Below are positions 52,645-62,170 of a stretch of 64,000 nucleotides of DNA, piece after piece. Numbering within the stretch: the first letter of the stretch is position 1; every line of letters begins with the position of its first letter. A model generated the notes under the pieces. It ran no database searches, was not told where the DNA came from, and worked only from the letters and a program-made list of their open reading frames with translations. The stretch is from Aquiflexum balticum DSM 16537. Its GTDB lineage: Bacteria; Bacteroidota; Bacteroidia; Cytophagales; Cyclobacteriaceae. The DNA lies in the NCBI RefSeq assembly GCF_900176595.1, contig NZ_LT838813.1, positions 1 to 64,000 on the forward strand. The letters run 5' to 3'. The translations under genes were made by a program, and so were the position numbers.

Positions 52645-55056
52645 TTACTGTCTGATCCGATAATTCAAACTCAAATTGATCTGCCTTCGGACATTCTGAA
52701 AATCACCATAGGTGATAAATCCTTGCCCTTCCAAAATATATCGGTCCCATCTAGAGTTGAAGACATCTGCAATGTTCAATACAAGGGTTCCTTTCTTTTT
52801 GAGAATATCCTTACTGGCGGATACATCCATAAAGAATATCCCTTTCCTGATTCCCTGAGCAATTTGTTGTCTGGCTTGATAATTGGCCCTGACTTGGGCA
52901 ATAATCCCGTTTCCAAAGGTAAATCGGGAATTCTGTCTGGCATTCCAGGAATAAGTGGTGGCTGTGAAATCTGTTTGAATATTACTGCCATCAATATCGG
53001 CATAAAAGAAATTCAGGTTGACATCAACTTTCCACCAAGATGAAATCGCATAATCTGTGGTAAACTCCAATCCAAATGATTGTTCTCCGTTTAGGTTTTG
53101 TGGAAAGGTCGTCGCATTACCCTCATTGTCCACCGTCCTGATTCTTTCAATTTTGTCTACGGTATTTCTATAAAACACAGTTGAAAACAAAGTCCCTTTT
53201 TCAAAATACTTGATATGACCCAATTCGAAAGCATCGGTAAATTCAGGTTCCAGGTCAGGATTGCCACTGAAGAAATTCCGGGCATCGGAAAATGTTACAA
53301 ATGGACTCAGATCATTGTAAAAGGGTCTCCGCACTCTTTTGCTATAACTGAATTGCAGGCCATTCTCTTCTGTAAAATTGTAGGTAAGGTGCGCACTTGG
53401 AAATAGGTTGACATAGTTTCTGGGGTTTTCCTCGTTGGTTTTGACCAAGGTTGTTTTGATATCTGTCAACTCTGTTCTTAATCCTCCCTGATAGCTCAGT
53501 TTCTTGGTTTTATTTCCCAAAATGCCATAAAGTGCATGGATATTTTCTCTGTATAGGAAAATGTTGTCCAAACCGGGCATGGGTTCAAATTCACCCTGCT
53601 CATTTTGTTCCTTAACCACAAAGTCATTTTCCATATTCCTGAAACTGCTTCTTATTCCGGTTTCAAATTTACCTTCTGCACCTATGGGTTTTGCGTAATC
53701 CACCTGGATAAGGTATTGCTTTTCAAATTCGTCATTGACGGAAGTCTGCACCAAAGAGCGTGAAGGGATCAAAGTCCCATCAGGTGAAAAAGTGGATTCG
53801 GTAAACAACTGATCCGAATTTTCCCAATAATCCAGATAAGTCAGTACAGTAGTGAGTTCATGTCCTTTTTTGTCAAAACTTCTTTTGTATGTGATCAGAT
53901 ATTCAGAGTTGGGTTCTTTTTCCGTTTCATTCTGCCTTCGCAATGAATAGCTTTGCATATTGTCCAAGTTGAAAATGTAGTCATTATAACGGATATCCGT
54001 GATCCTGTGGGCATCACTTCTCCTCAGGGAATAAGAGGCCGTCAATACGCTGTTTTCATTAAAAAAGTAATCCAATCCAGCTCTGACATTGTTATCAATT
54101 GAGTTAACCGTACCCTCAGTGGATTGGTCCGAAATAAAGGTGGTGTCTCCCCCAAATGCTTCCTGGAACAAGGTGCCTCTCCTGGGCACTATTCTTTTGG
54201 CAATTCCATAGTTGATAAACCAGTTGATTTTTTTATGCCTGTAATTGAGATTGGCAGCTAGACCTAGATTGGTGGGAGTGCCAACGATTACCTCAAAAGA
54301 ACCGTTAAAGCCTGAATTGGTTTCCTTTTTTAAAACAATATTGATTACCCCAGCCATCCCTTCTGCCTCATACCTTGCAGAAGGATTGGTAATGATTTCT
54401 ATGCGTTCCACCATACTTGCCGGTAATTGCTGCAATCCCCGGCTTCCTTTAAAACTTACCAATCCCGATGGTTTACCATCCACCAATATCCTGACATTGT
54501 CAGAACCCCTTAACCGTACATTTCCCTGTGTATCTACCGTGACGGAAGGCAGGTTCATCAAAATATCCGAAGTGGTCCGGCCGGCATTGGCCAGGTCTTC
54601 TGCTACATTAAAAATTCTTTTGTCCAAAGCCAGCTCCATAAAGGGCTTCTCCCCTGCTACAATTACCTCATCCAAGTTGCTCAAACCCGATTCCAAACCA
54701 ACAACGCCCAAATTGAATTCGGGATTTTCTTTGTTCAGCTTAAAGGTTTCCGTTTTGGATGCCTCATAACCCATAAATTCTATAATGGCATAATAGGAAC
54801 CAAAAGGTACTTTCAAAACAAAAAGACCATCCGCATCGGTGATATTTCCCTCCACCAAATCACCTGCTTCATTGAAAATGGAAACGGTAGCAAAAGGCAA
54901 AGCCAAGGCTGATTGCTTGTCAATTACCTTTCCTGATATTTCTCCTTTATTGGATTGTTGAGCTTGTACATTCCGACCCAAAAAATTCAAAAGAATTAAC
55001 AGAATACCTGAAAATATCCAGGTTGCAGAATTGGAAGGCTTGAACAGGAAAATCAC
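52645..55056 (-). CDS. TonB-receptor-like outer-membrane protein (OMP_b-brl_3 family)
   Basis: An 803-residue outer-membrane protein. A signal peptide (about 1-32) is followed by a CarboxypepD_reg-like domain (about 36-115; GEISGKVIDKQSALALPFATVSIF), a plug domain (about 130-240; RTTSDILMNLPSVTVDTQGNVRLRGSDNVRILVDGKP) and a large barrel to the end. The barrel terminus INLSLNYRIRQ is less typical than a final aromatic. No SusD partner is present. The ligand is unknown; peptide or siderophore transport is possible. Confidence 0.9.
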   Translation of the reverse strand: MIFLFKPSNSATWIFSGILLILLNFLGRNVQAQQSNKGEISGKVIDKQSALALPFATVSIFNEAGDLVEGNITDADGLFVLKVPFGSYYAIIEFMGYEASKTETFKLNKENPEFNLGVVGLESGLSNLDEVIVAGEKPFMELALDKRIFNVAEDLANAGRTTSDILMNLPSVTVDTQGNVRLRGSDNVRILVDGKPSGLVSFKGSRGLQQLPASMVERIEIITNPSARYEAEGMAGVINIVLKKETNSGFNGSFEVIVGTPTNLGLAANLNYRHKKINWFINYGIAKRIVPRRGTLFQEAFGGDTTFISDQSTEGTVNSIDNNVRAGLDYFFNENSVLTASYSLRRSDAHRITDIRYNDYIFNLDNMQSYSLRRQNETEKEPNSEYLITYKRSFDKKGHELTTVLTYLDYWENSDQLFTESTFSPDGTLIPSRSLVQTSVNDEFEKQYLIQVDYAKPIGAEGKFETGIRSSFRNMENDFVVKEQNEQGEFEPMPGLDNIFLYRENIHALYGILGNKTKKLSYQGGLRTELTDIKTTLVKTNEENPRNYVNLFPSAHLTYNFTEENGLQFSYSKRVRRPFYNDLSPFVTFSDARNFFSGNPDLEPEFTDAFELGHIKYFEKGTLFSTVFYRNTVDKIERIRTVDNEGNATTFPQNLNGEQSFGLEFTTDYAISSWWKVDVNLNFFYADIDGSNIQTDFTATTYSWNARQNSRFTFGNGIIAQVRANYQARQQIAQGIRKGIFFMDVSASKDILKKKGTLVLNIADVFNSRWDRYILEGQGFITYGDFQNVRRQINLSLNYRIRQ

Positions 55057-55312
55057 AATAGGATGCTGGTATGGTAGGTTTGAATTGATATTCCTCTCCC
55101 AAAGGAAGATTAGCGCCGGAATAATTGATTGAATTTAGAAATTATTAGACAAGATGAACAGGAATTTTTACCAATGGATTTTTCCTTTTTTTATCAGCTT
55201 AATATTTGGTTCCTGATTCCCTCCTTCCCAAACTCTTACACAAACGACTTGCTATTTTGAATTGCATTTCCAAGATTTGAAGTTAACTCCAACCTTTACC
55301 AAAAAGAAAATT

Positions 55313-56290
55313 ATGAACAACCCTAAACACAGAAGAATCTTTCTTAGAAACCTCGGTCTTTTGGGATTAGGAACGACCATCAGCCCATTGGTCCTTCAAT
55401 CCTGCGGAGGTCCGCAAACCCAAACCACCGTGGAAGAAGCCACCAAAGAAATGTTTTTCAAAATCTCCTTGGCCCAATGGTCACTGCACAAGGCATTATT
55501 TGCCGGAGAACTTGACAATCTGGATTTTGCAGCCTATTCCAAAAAAGAATTTGGTATCGATGCAGTGGAATATGTGAATGCCTTTTTCAAAGACAAAGGA
55601 AAAGATATGGACTATCTGGGTCAAATGAAACAACGCTGCGAAGACAATGGTGTGGAAAGCGTTCTCATCATGGTGGACGGGGAAGGCTATTTGGGAGACC
55701 TTGATGTCGCCGCAAGAATGAAATCTGTAGATGACCATAAAAAATGGGTGGAAGCCGCGAAGTTTTTGGGATGTCACTCTATAAGGGTCAATGCATTTGG
55801 AAGAGGAACTGCCGAGGAAGTCAGTGCCGCCGCAATAGATGGATTGAGAAGCCTAAGTGAATTTGCTCTTCCTTTCAATATCAATGTTATCGTCGAAAAC
55901 CACGGAAGTTATTCTTCCAATGGTCAATGGCTGGCTAACGTAATCCAAAGTACCGGGATGTCCAATTGCGGCACTTTACCTGATTTCGGAAATTTCTGCA
56001 TCAAAAGATCCGATGATTCTGAATGGGGCGGAGAATGCGTGGAAGAATATGACAGATACAAAGGAGTGGCCGAAATGATGCCCTATGCCAAAGGAGTCAG
56101 TGCAAAGTCTTATGATTTTGATGAAAATGGCAACTGCATTGAAACCGATTATGAAAAAATGCTCAAAATCGTAAAAGATGCAGGCTATGCCGGACATATC
56201 GGGATTGAATATGAAGGAAGTAAGCTTTCTGAAGTAGAAGGCATCAAAGCAACCAAAGCCCTTTTGGAAAGATTAGGCCCAACAGTTTAA
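55313..56290 (+). CDS. Sugar phosphate isomerase/epimerase-like TIM barrel, Tat-exported lipoprotein
   Basis: A 325-residue protein with a twin-arginine signal ([15 protein letters not shown]) and a likely lipobox Cys in VLQSCGG, so it is exported folded. The ATG at 55313 is used because the Tat motif begins there. The rest is an AP-endonuclease-2-type TIM barrel: [48 protein letters not shown] and [13 protein letters not shown], with Glu and His metal ligands. It probably isomerises a sugar or polyol in the periplasm. The substrate is unknown. Confidence 0.9.
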   Translation: MNNPKHRRIFLRNLGLLGLGTTISPLVLQSCGGPQTQTTVEEATKEMFFKISLAQWSLHKALFAGELDNLDFAAYSKKEFGIDAVEYVNAFFKDKGKDMDYLGQMKQRCEDNGVESVLIMVDGEGYLGDLDVAARMKSVDDHKKWVEAAKFLGCHSIRVNAFGRGTAEEVSAAAIDGLRSLSEFALPFNINVIVENHGSYSSNGQWLANVIQSTGMSNCGTLPDFGNFCIKRSDDSEWGGECVEEYDRYKGVAEMMPYAKGVSAKSYDFDENGNCIETDYEKMLKIVKDAGYAGHIGIEYEGSKLSEVEGIKATKALLERLGPTV

Positions 56291-56327
56291 AACCTATCAG
56301 AGAAATCAATCAAAGCTTTTAAAAAAA

Positions 56328-56382
56328 AATACCCTTGCGACCTTTGCGGTTATAATATTGAACCGCAAGGGACGCCAGGGTT
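56328..56382. repeat. Intergenic inverted repeat with CCTTGCG / CGCAAGG arms
   Basis: CCCTTGCG (56332-56339) pairs with CGCAAGGG (about 56364-56371), and GCGGTT...AACCGC pairs inside it. It resembles the CCTTGCGACCTTTGCGG-type repeats known from other Bacteroidota contigs. It lies between the convergent isomerase and amylosucrase genes. Confidence 0.55.
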
Positions 56383-56467
56383 TGCAATGAGTTGAGATCT
56401 TGAAACTAATTGGACGATGTTTAGTAGACCTAATGATGGTTTATGATTTATGAAGTTCTTTCAAATA

Positions 56468-58414
56468 TCAATCAATCACCTCAAAAAGATAAAATTGATA
56501 GGGTTGCAATTCCAGAAATTCATGGTCATATCCCACATCAAACTCATCTCCTGTCCAGTGGTCCAATAATCTCTTGGGGGCTTGAGTATGTTCCCTGAAT
56601 ACGTACCAGGTCAGCTTAGTAGGAAAACTGCTGAAGTTGAATACTCCAAAAAAGCGATCATCTGCACTATCCCTCATGAAAACCGCCACATGTTTGTTCT
56701 GTGGTGTAGACCAAGTGAGGTTTTTGAAATCGGAAATGACAGACAGTTGCTTTCGGATTTGAATCAGTTTTTGAGTTTGGGAAAAAATCCTGTTTTCGAG
56801 ACTTCCATCTTTTTCAGCTAATTTATTTCTCTTCCAGTCTATCAGTGGTCTGTGCATCCATCGGTTGTCATAACTTTTTCCCGGATCATTCCTGAAACTG
56901 TAATCATTGGTATACCCCACTTCATCTCCATAAAACAACATAGGCAATCCTCCAATAAACATAGAATGGGCCTGCATCAACATGATTTTGTGGATCGCCT
57001 CATCGATTACTGTTGGGTCATTTTCATAGATGCCTTTTTCCAGACCGCATAAAGAAGCCAAAGTACCGCTGATACGCGCATCTCCTGTTTTCGGATTCGA
57101 GGAAAAAAGCTCTCCTCTTGCCGGGCTGTTTGGGAATTTCCCGGAATAATAATCCATTAAAAATTTCCGGTGCTCATATGGTTGCTTACCTGCCGCTTTG
57201 ATCATTTCATTTTCATAACCCAAACCAATATCATCGTGACATCTCGTATAGGTAATCCAGGAGGTACCATATGGCTTCTTGAGGATTTCATGTTGGGCAG
57301 CCATCATGACCTCAGTCTCACCTGTGGCCAACATGTCCCATTGCAGGGCCATATGAACAGCGTTGTAGGCAAAATCGCATTCCTGTGCCGTAAATTCACC
57401 GGTACCAAAGTATTTGGTGATTTCCTTTGGGGCTACAATGGCTTCTCCCAAGATGGCCATTCCCGGTGTGGAAACCATCACACATTGTTTGATCAACTGC
57501 AATAAGGTATGGACCTGAGGAAGGTTCTGACAAGTGGTTCCTGTTTGTTTCCAAATAAAGGCAGGGGCATCCACTCTAAGGAGATCGACTCCGAGATTGG
57601 CATAAAATAGGACATTGTCAAGCATTTCGCGAAGCACCATCGGATTCATATAATTGAGATCCCATTGGTAATCGTGAAAAACAGTCATGACCCATTTTTG
57701 ACATTCTTCGGACCATGTGAAATTACCAGGGGCAGCTTCCGGAAAAATCTCGGGCATTGCCTCCTCAAATTCGTTGGGAATCCAACGGTTGTCATACATG
57801 TAATAGAAGTCCTGAAAATAAGGATCTCCCGATTTGGCTTTTTCTGCCCATTGATGCCGGTGAGAGGTATGGTTCAATACAATATCCAACATGAGGTACA
57901 TTTCCCTCTTTTGCATTTTCTTGTTCAAGGCAATCAAATCTTCCAGGGTACCGAATTTTGGATCAACCTTTCTAAAATCTGAAACTGCATAGCCGCCATC
58001 ACTTTCTCCTTGCGGACTTTCAAACACCGGCATGATATGGAGAAAATTTACACCCAACTCTTCCAAATAGTCCAGTTTCGAGGACATGTTTTTCAGATTT
58101 CCTGCAAATCTGTCCACGTAGAGACTCATTCCCACCAATTCATTGCTCAAAAACCATTGGTTTTTATTGGACTTTATTTCATCCTGTTTCTTCAAGTCCA
58201 AACTCCTCTCATTGTTGGCTTTGAAAAGTGTGACAATCAGTTGTTCAAAAAGTTCATCCTTTTTGGGATGGGTAGCATACAGTTGGTAATAAAGCTTACT
58301 GATGGTACCAATCCTTTCGTTGAACCTTTGTAGGAAATCCTTGTCGTTTGAATCAATACTATATTTGTTGATTGTTTGCTGAATTAAATCAGGCTGATGA
58401 TGGTCTGAAGCCAT
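56468..58414 (-). CDS. Amylosucrase-type GH13 enzyme
   Basis: A 648-residue GH13 enzyme. An N-terminal helical region (about 1-95) is characteristic of amylosucrase (GH13_4). The (beta/alpha)8 barrel carries the nucleophile Asp282 (DLLRVDAPAF), general acid/base Glu324 (ILGEAIVAPK) and stabilising Asp at 394-395 (YTRCHDDIGLGYEN), with GGYAVSDFRKVDPKFGT at 140-156. Amylosucrases make alpha-1,4-glucan from sucrose, or hydrolyse sucrose. Its neighbour 72 bp upstream is a sucrose-type transporter on the same strand, which supports sucrose as substrate. Confidence 0.9.
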   Translation of the reverse strand: MASDHHQPDLIQQTINKYSIDSNDKDFLQRFNERIGTISKLYYQLYATHPKKDELFEQLIVTLFKANNERSLDLKKQDEIKSNKNQWFLSNELVGMSLYVDRFAGNLKNMSSKLDYLEELGVNFLHIMPVFESPQGESDGGYAVSDFRKVDPKFGTLEDLIALNKKMQKREMYLMLDIVLNHTSHRHQWAEKAKSGDPYFQDFYYMYDNRWIPNEFEEAMPEIFPEAAPGNFTWSEECQKWVMTVFHDYQWDLNYMNPMVLREMLDNVLFYANLGVDLLRVDAPAFIWKQTGTTCQNLPQVHTLLQLIKQCVMVSTPGMAILGEAIVAPKEITKYFGTGEFTAQECDFAYNAVHMALQWDMLATGETEVMMAAQHEILKKPYGTSWITYTRCHDDIGLGYENEMIKAAGKQPYEHRKFLMDYYSGKFPNSPARGELFSSNPKTGDARISGTLASLCGLEKGIYENDPTVIDEAIHKIMLMQAHSMFIGGLPMLFYGDEVGYTNDYSFRNDPGKSYDNRWMHRPLIDWKRNKLAEKDGSLENRIFSQTQKLIQIRKQLSVISDFKNLTWSTPQNKHVAVFMRDSADDRFFGVFNFSSFPTKLTWYVFREHTQAPKRLLDHWTGDEFDVGYDHEFLELQPYQFYLFEVID

Positions 58415-58486
58415 TTATTTTTAGAATGTTTAAAATCAGATTAATTTTTGAAATTTTCCCATGCTGAATTATTTCTAACAGTTGGG

Positions 58487-59968
58487 TCAATGCCCGCCAC
58501 CCATTGGAATGTCTTCTGTTTCCACATCATGTTTTTCCTCGATCCTCAAAACCGCTGCAGCCGCCAAAAGCAATAAGATTCCCGCAAATACGATAGCTGT
58601 TCCGGGATCATTGTTGAGAAAATACTTTGAAATAAATCCAAAACTCAGCGTCTGCAAAATCATAGGGATAACAATCATCATATTGATAATCCCCATATAA
58701 ACACCATATCTTTCTTTGGGTATTTCATTCACTACCAACAAATAAGGTATTCCCATCATACTCGCCCAGGCAATGCCAAATCCGGTCATAGGAGCGAAAA
58801 GGAGGTATTTGTTTTCTATAAAAGGAAAAATCAACAAACCCACTCCGGCAAATATCAGACAGACAAAATGGACTTTTCGTGGGCCGAATTTTTTGGCTAC
58901 CCCAACCAAAGCAAAAGCGGTCATAAAGGTCACCACATTGTACCAACCATTGACCAATCCTGTCCATCCAACCGCTTCTTCAAACAATTTCATATCTGCA
59001 GTGGGGGAAGTTTTCCAGACCGATTGGGCAATACTCTTGGCTGCATTTTGCCAATAGACAAACAGGGCATACCATTGGAAGAGATAGACCAATGAAAGCT
59101 TCCACATCACAGGAGGCATATCAAATACCGCATTGACAATCTCTACATTCTGTCCAAAAAACAGGCTGAGCTTTCGGTTTTCCTCTATGGCTTTAATATT
59201 CCTTTTGATGAGCCCTTTGTAAAAAATGGATGGAATCAACAAGAGCACGAAGTAAATATAAATGATCAGAGAAGAAACAAGAGAAAGGAAAAACTGAATA
59301 ACGAGCGGAGGCTTACCCTCATTTTCTGCCCGTATTTTGGCCAGTTCATGGTCAGTTGGTGGAATTTCCGGGGTTTTGTAAATACTCCAACCTACTGAAG
59401 TGATGGAGCATATTGTTCCCAAAAAGAATGAAGCATACACCCAAACAGGCAAAGAACCTACTGTTCCGGTAATATACTTTTGGAATACAAAGAGCGAAAG
59501 ATTGGCCAAAGTAATTCCCAATCCTGTGAAGAAGCTTTGGGTAAGAAAACCTTTGGCATATTGATCCGGTGGCAGCTTGTCGGCTATCAAGGCACGATAG
59601 GGTTCCATCGCCGTGTTGTTGGCTGCATCCAAAATCCAAAGTAATCCCGCAGCCATCCACAAACTGCTGCTGAAGGGGTAAAGAAACAAACTGATGCTGC
59701 AAAATACAGCTCCTATAAAAAAATATGGCCTTCTTCTTCCAAACTTGGGATGCCATGTCCTATCACTCAATGCTCCAATGATGGGTTGGATCAATAAGCC
59801 GGTCATAGGCCCTGCCAGATTCAAAATAGGGATTTCATGAGGTTGTGCCCCAAGCATATCATATATGGGATTGACAGCGCTTTGCTGTAATCCGAAACTG
59901 TATTGAATGCCAAAAAATCCGACATTCATGTTGATGATCTGGCTAAAAGAAAGACGGGGTTTGCTCAT
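58487..59968 (-). CDS. MFS sugar transporter of the SLC45/GPH-type sucrose/maltose family
   Basis: A 493-residue membrane protein with 12 predicted helices. The N-terminus NMNVGFFGIQYSFGLQQSAVNPIYDMLGA and the loop GALSDRTWHPKFGRRRPYFFIGA are marks of the SUC/SLC45 branch of MFS disaccharide transporters. AWASMMGIPYLLVVNEIPKERYGVYMGIINM supplies the second-half motif. It is the first gene before amylosucrase, so uptake of sucrose or a related disaccharide followed by its conversion is likely. No SusC/SusD or regulator gene is adjacent. Confidence 0.9.
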   Translation of the reverse strand: MSKPRLSFSQIINMNVGFFGIQYSFGLQQSAVNPIYDMLGAQPHEIPILNLAGPMTGLLIQPIIGALSDRTWHPKFGRRRPYFFIGAVFCSISLFLYPFSSSLWMAAGLLWILDAANNTAMEPYRALIADKLPPDQYAKGFLTQSFFTGLGITLANLSLFVFQKYITGTVGSLPVWVYASFFLGTICSITSVGWSIYKTPEIPPTDHELAKIRAENEGKPPLVIQFFLSLVSSLIIYIYFVLLLIPSIFYKGLIKRNIKAIEENRKLSLFFGQNVEIVNAVFDMPPVMWKLSLVYLFQWYALFVYWQNAAKSIAQSVWKTSPTADMKLFEEAVGWTGLVNGWYNVVTFMTAFALVGVAKKFGPRKVHFVCLIFAGVGLLIFPFIENKYLLFAPMTGFGIAWASMMGIPYLLVVNEIPKERYGVYMGIINMMIVIPMILQTLSFGFISKYFLNNDPGTAIVFAGILLLLAAAAVLRIEEKHDVETEDIPMGGGH

Positions 59969-60528
59969 CCTGTAGGATTATATTGGGTTAATCGTTGACT
60001 GATATTTACTTTTCATTGAAAAAGAATCATTTGGGCAAACTAAAATAGAGAAATATTCTTTCAATTTTTACCTATTCAAAAAATCAGAATTGGCAAACAG
60101 GGGTGTTTTAGATATAAATAGAAATATAGTTTTTTGCTAAATCCCGTTTTTTGGTGCATTTAAAACGGTTGCGGTAAAGCAGATTTGGAACTGAGATTAT
60201 TTCTAAAAAATTTTTGTTTTTTTCTTTTTTACCGGAAAATAATGATTGAATATGTGCTTTTGGTTAACACAAAAATTTTTCAAATGAATAATTCATTTAA
60301 GCGTTTTTTTTAAGATTGTTCTAAGTTGTTTTTAGGTTTAAAAAAACCCCTCCATGATTGGAATTTTAATTTCTAAAAAGAGCCAAAAATCTGATAATAA
60401 TCACTTAACTTTTTGACAAATAGTTGTTTAAATTCCATTGGGATTATTTAAATTTCTCTAGAATCAAAAAAAATCTTTTCAGCATTTAACTATAAACACC
60501 ATCATAACCACCTAAAATAATCGGAAAA
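59969..60528. other. AT-rich leader region before the lipoprotein-radical SAM pair
   Basis: About 560 bp, with long A and T runs. It holds the divergent promoters of the SUC transporter and the 544-residue lipoprotein. A 23-codon frame at 60242-60313 (MIEYVLLVNTKIFQMNN...) is present but shows no leader or core pattern of a modified peptide. No clear precursor, small RNA or repeat is seen. TTTTGACAAATAGTTGTT at 60411-60428 is a weak promoter candidate. Confidence 0.5.
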
Positions 60529-62163
60529 ATGGAAGATCATCATATTAACCGTCTAGCTATGTTGCTATTGGCTCTAAGTTTATGTTTTGTGGCTGCATGT
60601 AATTATTATAAGCCCATACCGACTTCACCTTCCTCTATGCCAAGTGCCAAATCGCAGGAAATAGCATCAATGAATGATAAAACATTCATTATTAGAAGCA
60701 ATCAGGGAGATTTTTTATTGAAGAATACGGAAGTAAGGATTGATAAGGAAGACTTGTTGGGGGTTTTGGATACAGTTCCAGAAAAAAATCAATCCTATAT
60801 TTCAGATACCAAACAAAGATTTTCCTATAGTTCAAAAGATCCAAGTGTTTTAAGTGAAGTACACATTTATACTTCCTTGGAACCAAATGTACAGATTGGG
60901 CAAGAAGTGATTATTCCAATTTCAAATATCAATAAATTAGAAGTGATTGAAAGGGACAAACAAAGAAGTAGCACAAATACTGTTTTTACAGCTATTGGAG
61001 TCACAGTGGGAGTCTTGGCAGTTGCTTTTACAGTTTTAGCATTGTCGTCTTGCCCTTTCATCAGTGCTTATGATGGGGAAAAATATGTTTTGCAAGGGGA
61101 GTCCTTTGGTGGAGCAATCTACCCTTCTTTAGCTAGGGAAGATTTTATCCCCCTCCCCTCTCTACTGATGGGAAATGAAGTAAAGTTAATGATACATAAT
61201 GAACTTAAAGAACACCACTACACAGACTTTGCAGACTTATTATTGGTCAGTCATTCTTCTGACGAGCATGTTTTAATTCAACCAAATGGTGATTTGAAAA
61301 TCATTAAGCAAAAAATCAAGCCTTTTGAAGCGAGCTTAAACAACCAAATAGATGTCCTGCAAAAATTAAGTGTAAACGATAATAATTTTTGCAATTTCAA
61401 TGAATTTGATGATGAAACGGCCATTAATCAAGTAATTGTAGGATTTGACAATCCACTAGGCGATCAAAAGCTCAGCCTATATCTCAATTTGAGGAATTCA
61501 TATTGGTTGGATCACATCTTTGGGGAATTTATCAGCAAATTTGGCAGCCAACATGTGAATTGGGTAGAAAAACAACGAAAAAGACCTGCAGAAGAACTTC
61601 TGGAGTGGAGGGAATCACAAAATATCCCCTTGTCCATATCTGTAAAAACGAGGGAAGGTTGGAAAGAAGTACAAAAACTGAATACAATAGGTCCTTTGAT
61701 GAACAGGGAGGTCTCTGTTTCATTGGAAGGTTTACAAATTGAGGGTCCAACTGTAGAAATCGCACTGAGTTCAGGATTTATGTTCTGGGAAATTGATCAA
61801 ATAGCTTTGGTCACCGTAGAAGATGTCTCTCCAAATTCTATTCAATTACTTAAGCCTGATCAGGTTTTGGATGAAAATGAAAATAATATGCTCCAACCAA
61901 TCCTTGATAAAGATGGTGTTTTTCTCCAACAGCTTGAAACGGGTAATAAGGCATATATTACCTATAAATTGGATAACTATAACCCAGAAGTAACTTATTC
62001 TGCTTTTCTCCATACCAGTGGATATTATGAACCTATCCGGGATTTCAAAGGTAAGACAGATAAAAAGTTCCTGACAAAATTCAGAGAACCTGGCACATTA
62101 CCTAAATTCAGCAAGTTTAAATTTTTGGAATTGGCAGGTGATACATATTTAGGATCAAACTGA
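60529..62163 (+). CDS. Large lipoprotein with CPFI-YDGEKY motif, paired with a radical SAM gene
   Basis: A 544-residue protein of unrecognised family. The signal peptide ends in a lipobox with Cys24 (CFVAAC). A second hydrophobic helix spans about 151-172 (TVFTAIGVTVGVLAVAFTVLAL), directly followed by SSCPFISAYDGEKYVLQGESFGGAIYPSL. A similar C-P-F-(I/V)-x-x-(Y/F)-(D/N)-G-x-(K/R)-Y-V-x-(Q/D)-(G/A)-E pattern is known to me from proteins of other Bacteroidota and Acidobacteria, usually lacking a function. Residues 30-145 are a beta-rich unknown domain, and the C-terminus is also beta-rich. The next gene begins 7 bp later and is a radical SAM enzyme. Confidence 0.8.
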   Translation: MEDHHINRLAMLLLALSLCFVAACNYYKPIPTSPSSMPSAKSQEIASMNDKTFIIRSNQGDFLLKNTEVRIDKEDLLGVLDTVPEKNQSYISDTKQRFSYSSKDPSVLSEVHIYTSLEPNVQIGQEVIIPISNINKLEVIERDKQRSSTNTVFTAIGVTVGVLAVAFTVLALSSCPFISAYDGEKYVLQGESFGGAIYPSLAREDFIPLPSLLMGNEVKLMIHNELKEHHYTDFADLLLVSHSSDEHVLIQPNGDLKIIKQKIKPFEASLNNQIDVLQKLSVNDNNFCNFNEFDDETAINQVIVGFDNPLGDQKLSLYLNLRNSYWLDHIFGEFISKFGSQHVNWVEKQRKRPAEELLEWRESQNIPLSISVKTREGWKEVQKLNTIGPLMNREVSVSLEGLQIEGPTVEIALSSGFMFWEIDQIALVTVEDVSPNSIQLLKPDQVLDENENNMLQPILDKDGVFLQQLETGNKAYITYKLDNYNPEVTYSAFLHTSGYYEPIRDFKGKTDKKFLTKFREPGTLPKFSKFKFLELAGDTYLGSN

Positions 62164-62170
62164 TTTAAGT

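Noticed and set aside
60242-60313. A 23-residue precursor peptide for the radical SAM enzyme
   Set aside because: The frame lacks Cys, Ser/Thr-rich core, leader pattern or a nearby ribosome-site signal, and lies 200 bp upstream in AT-rich DNA where short frames are expected by chance.
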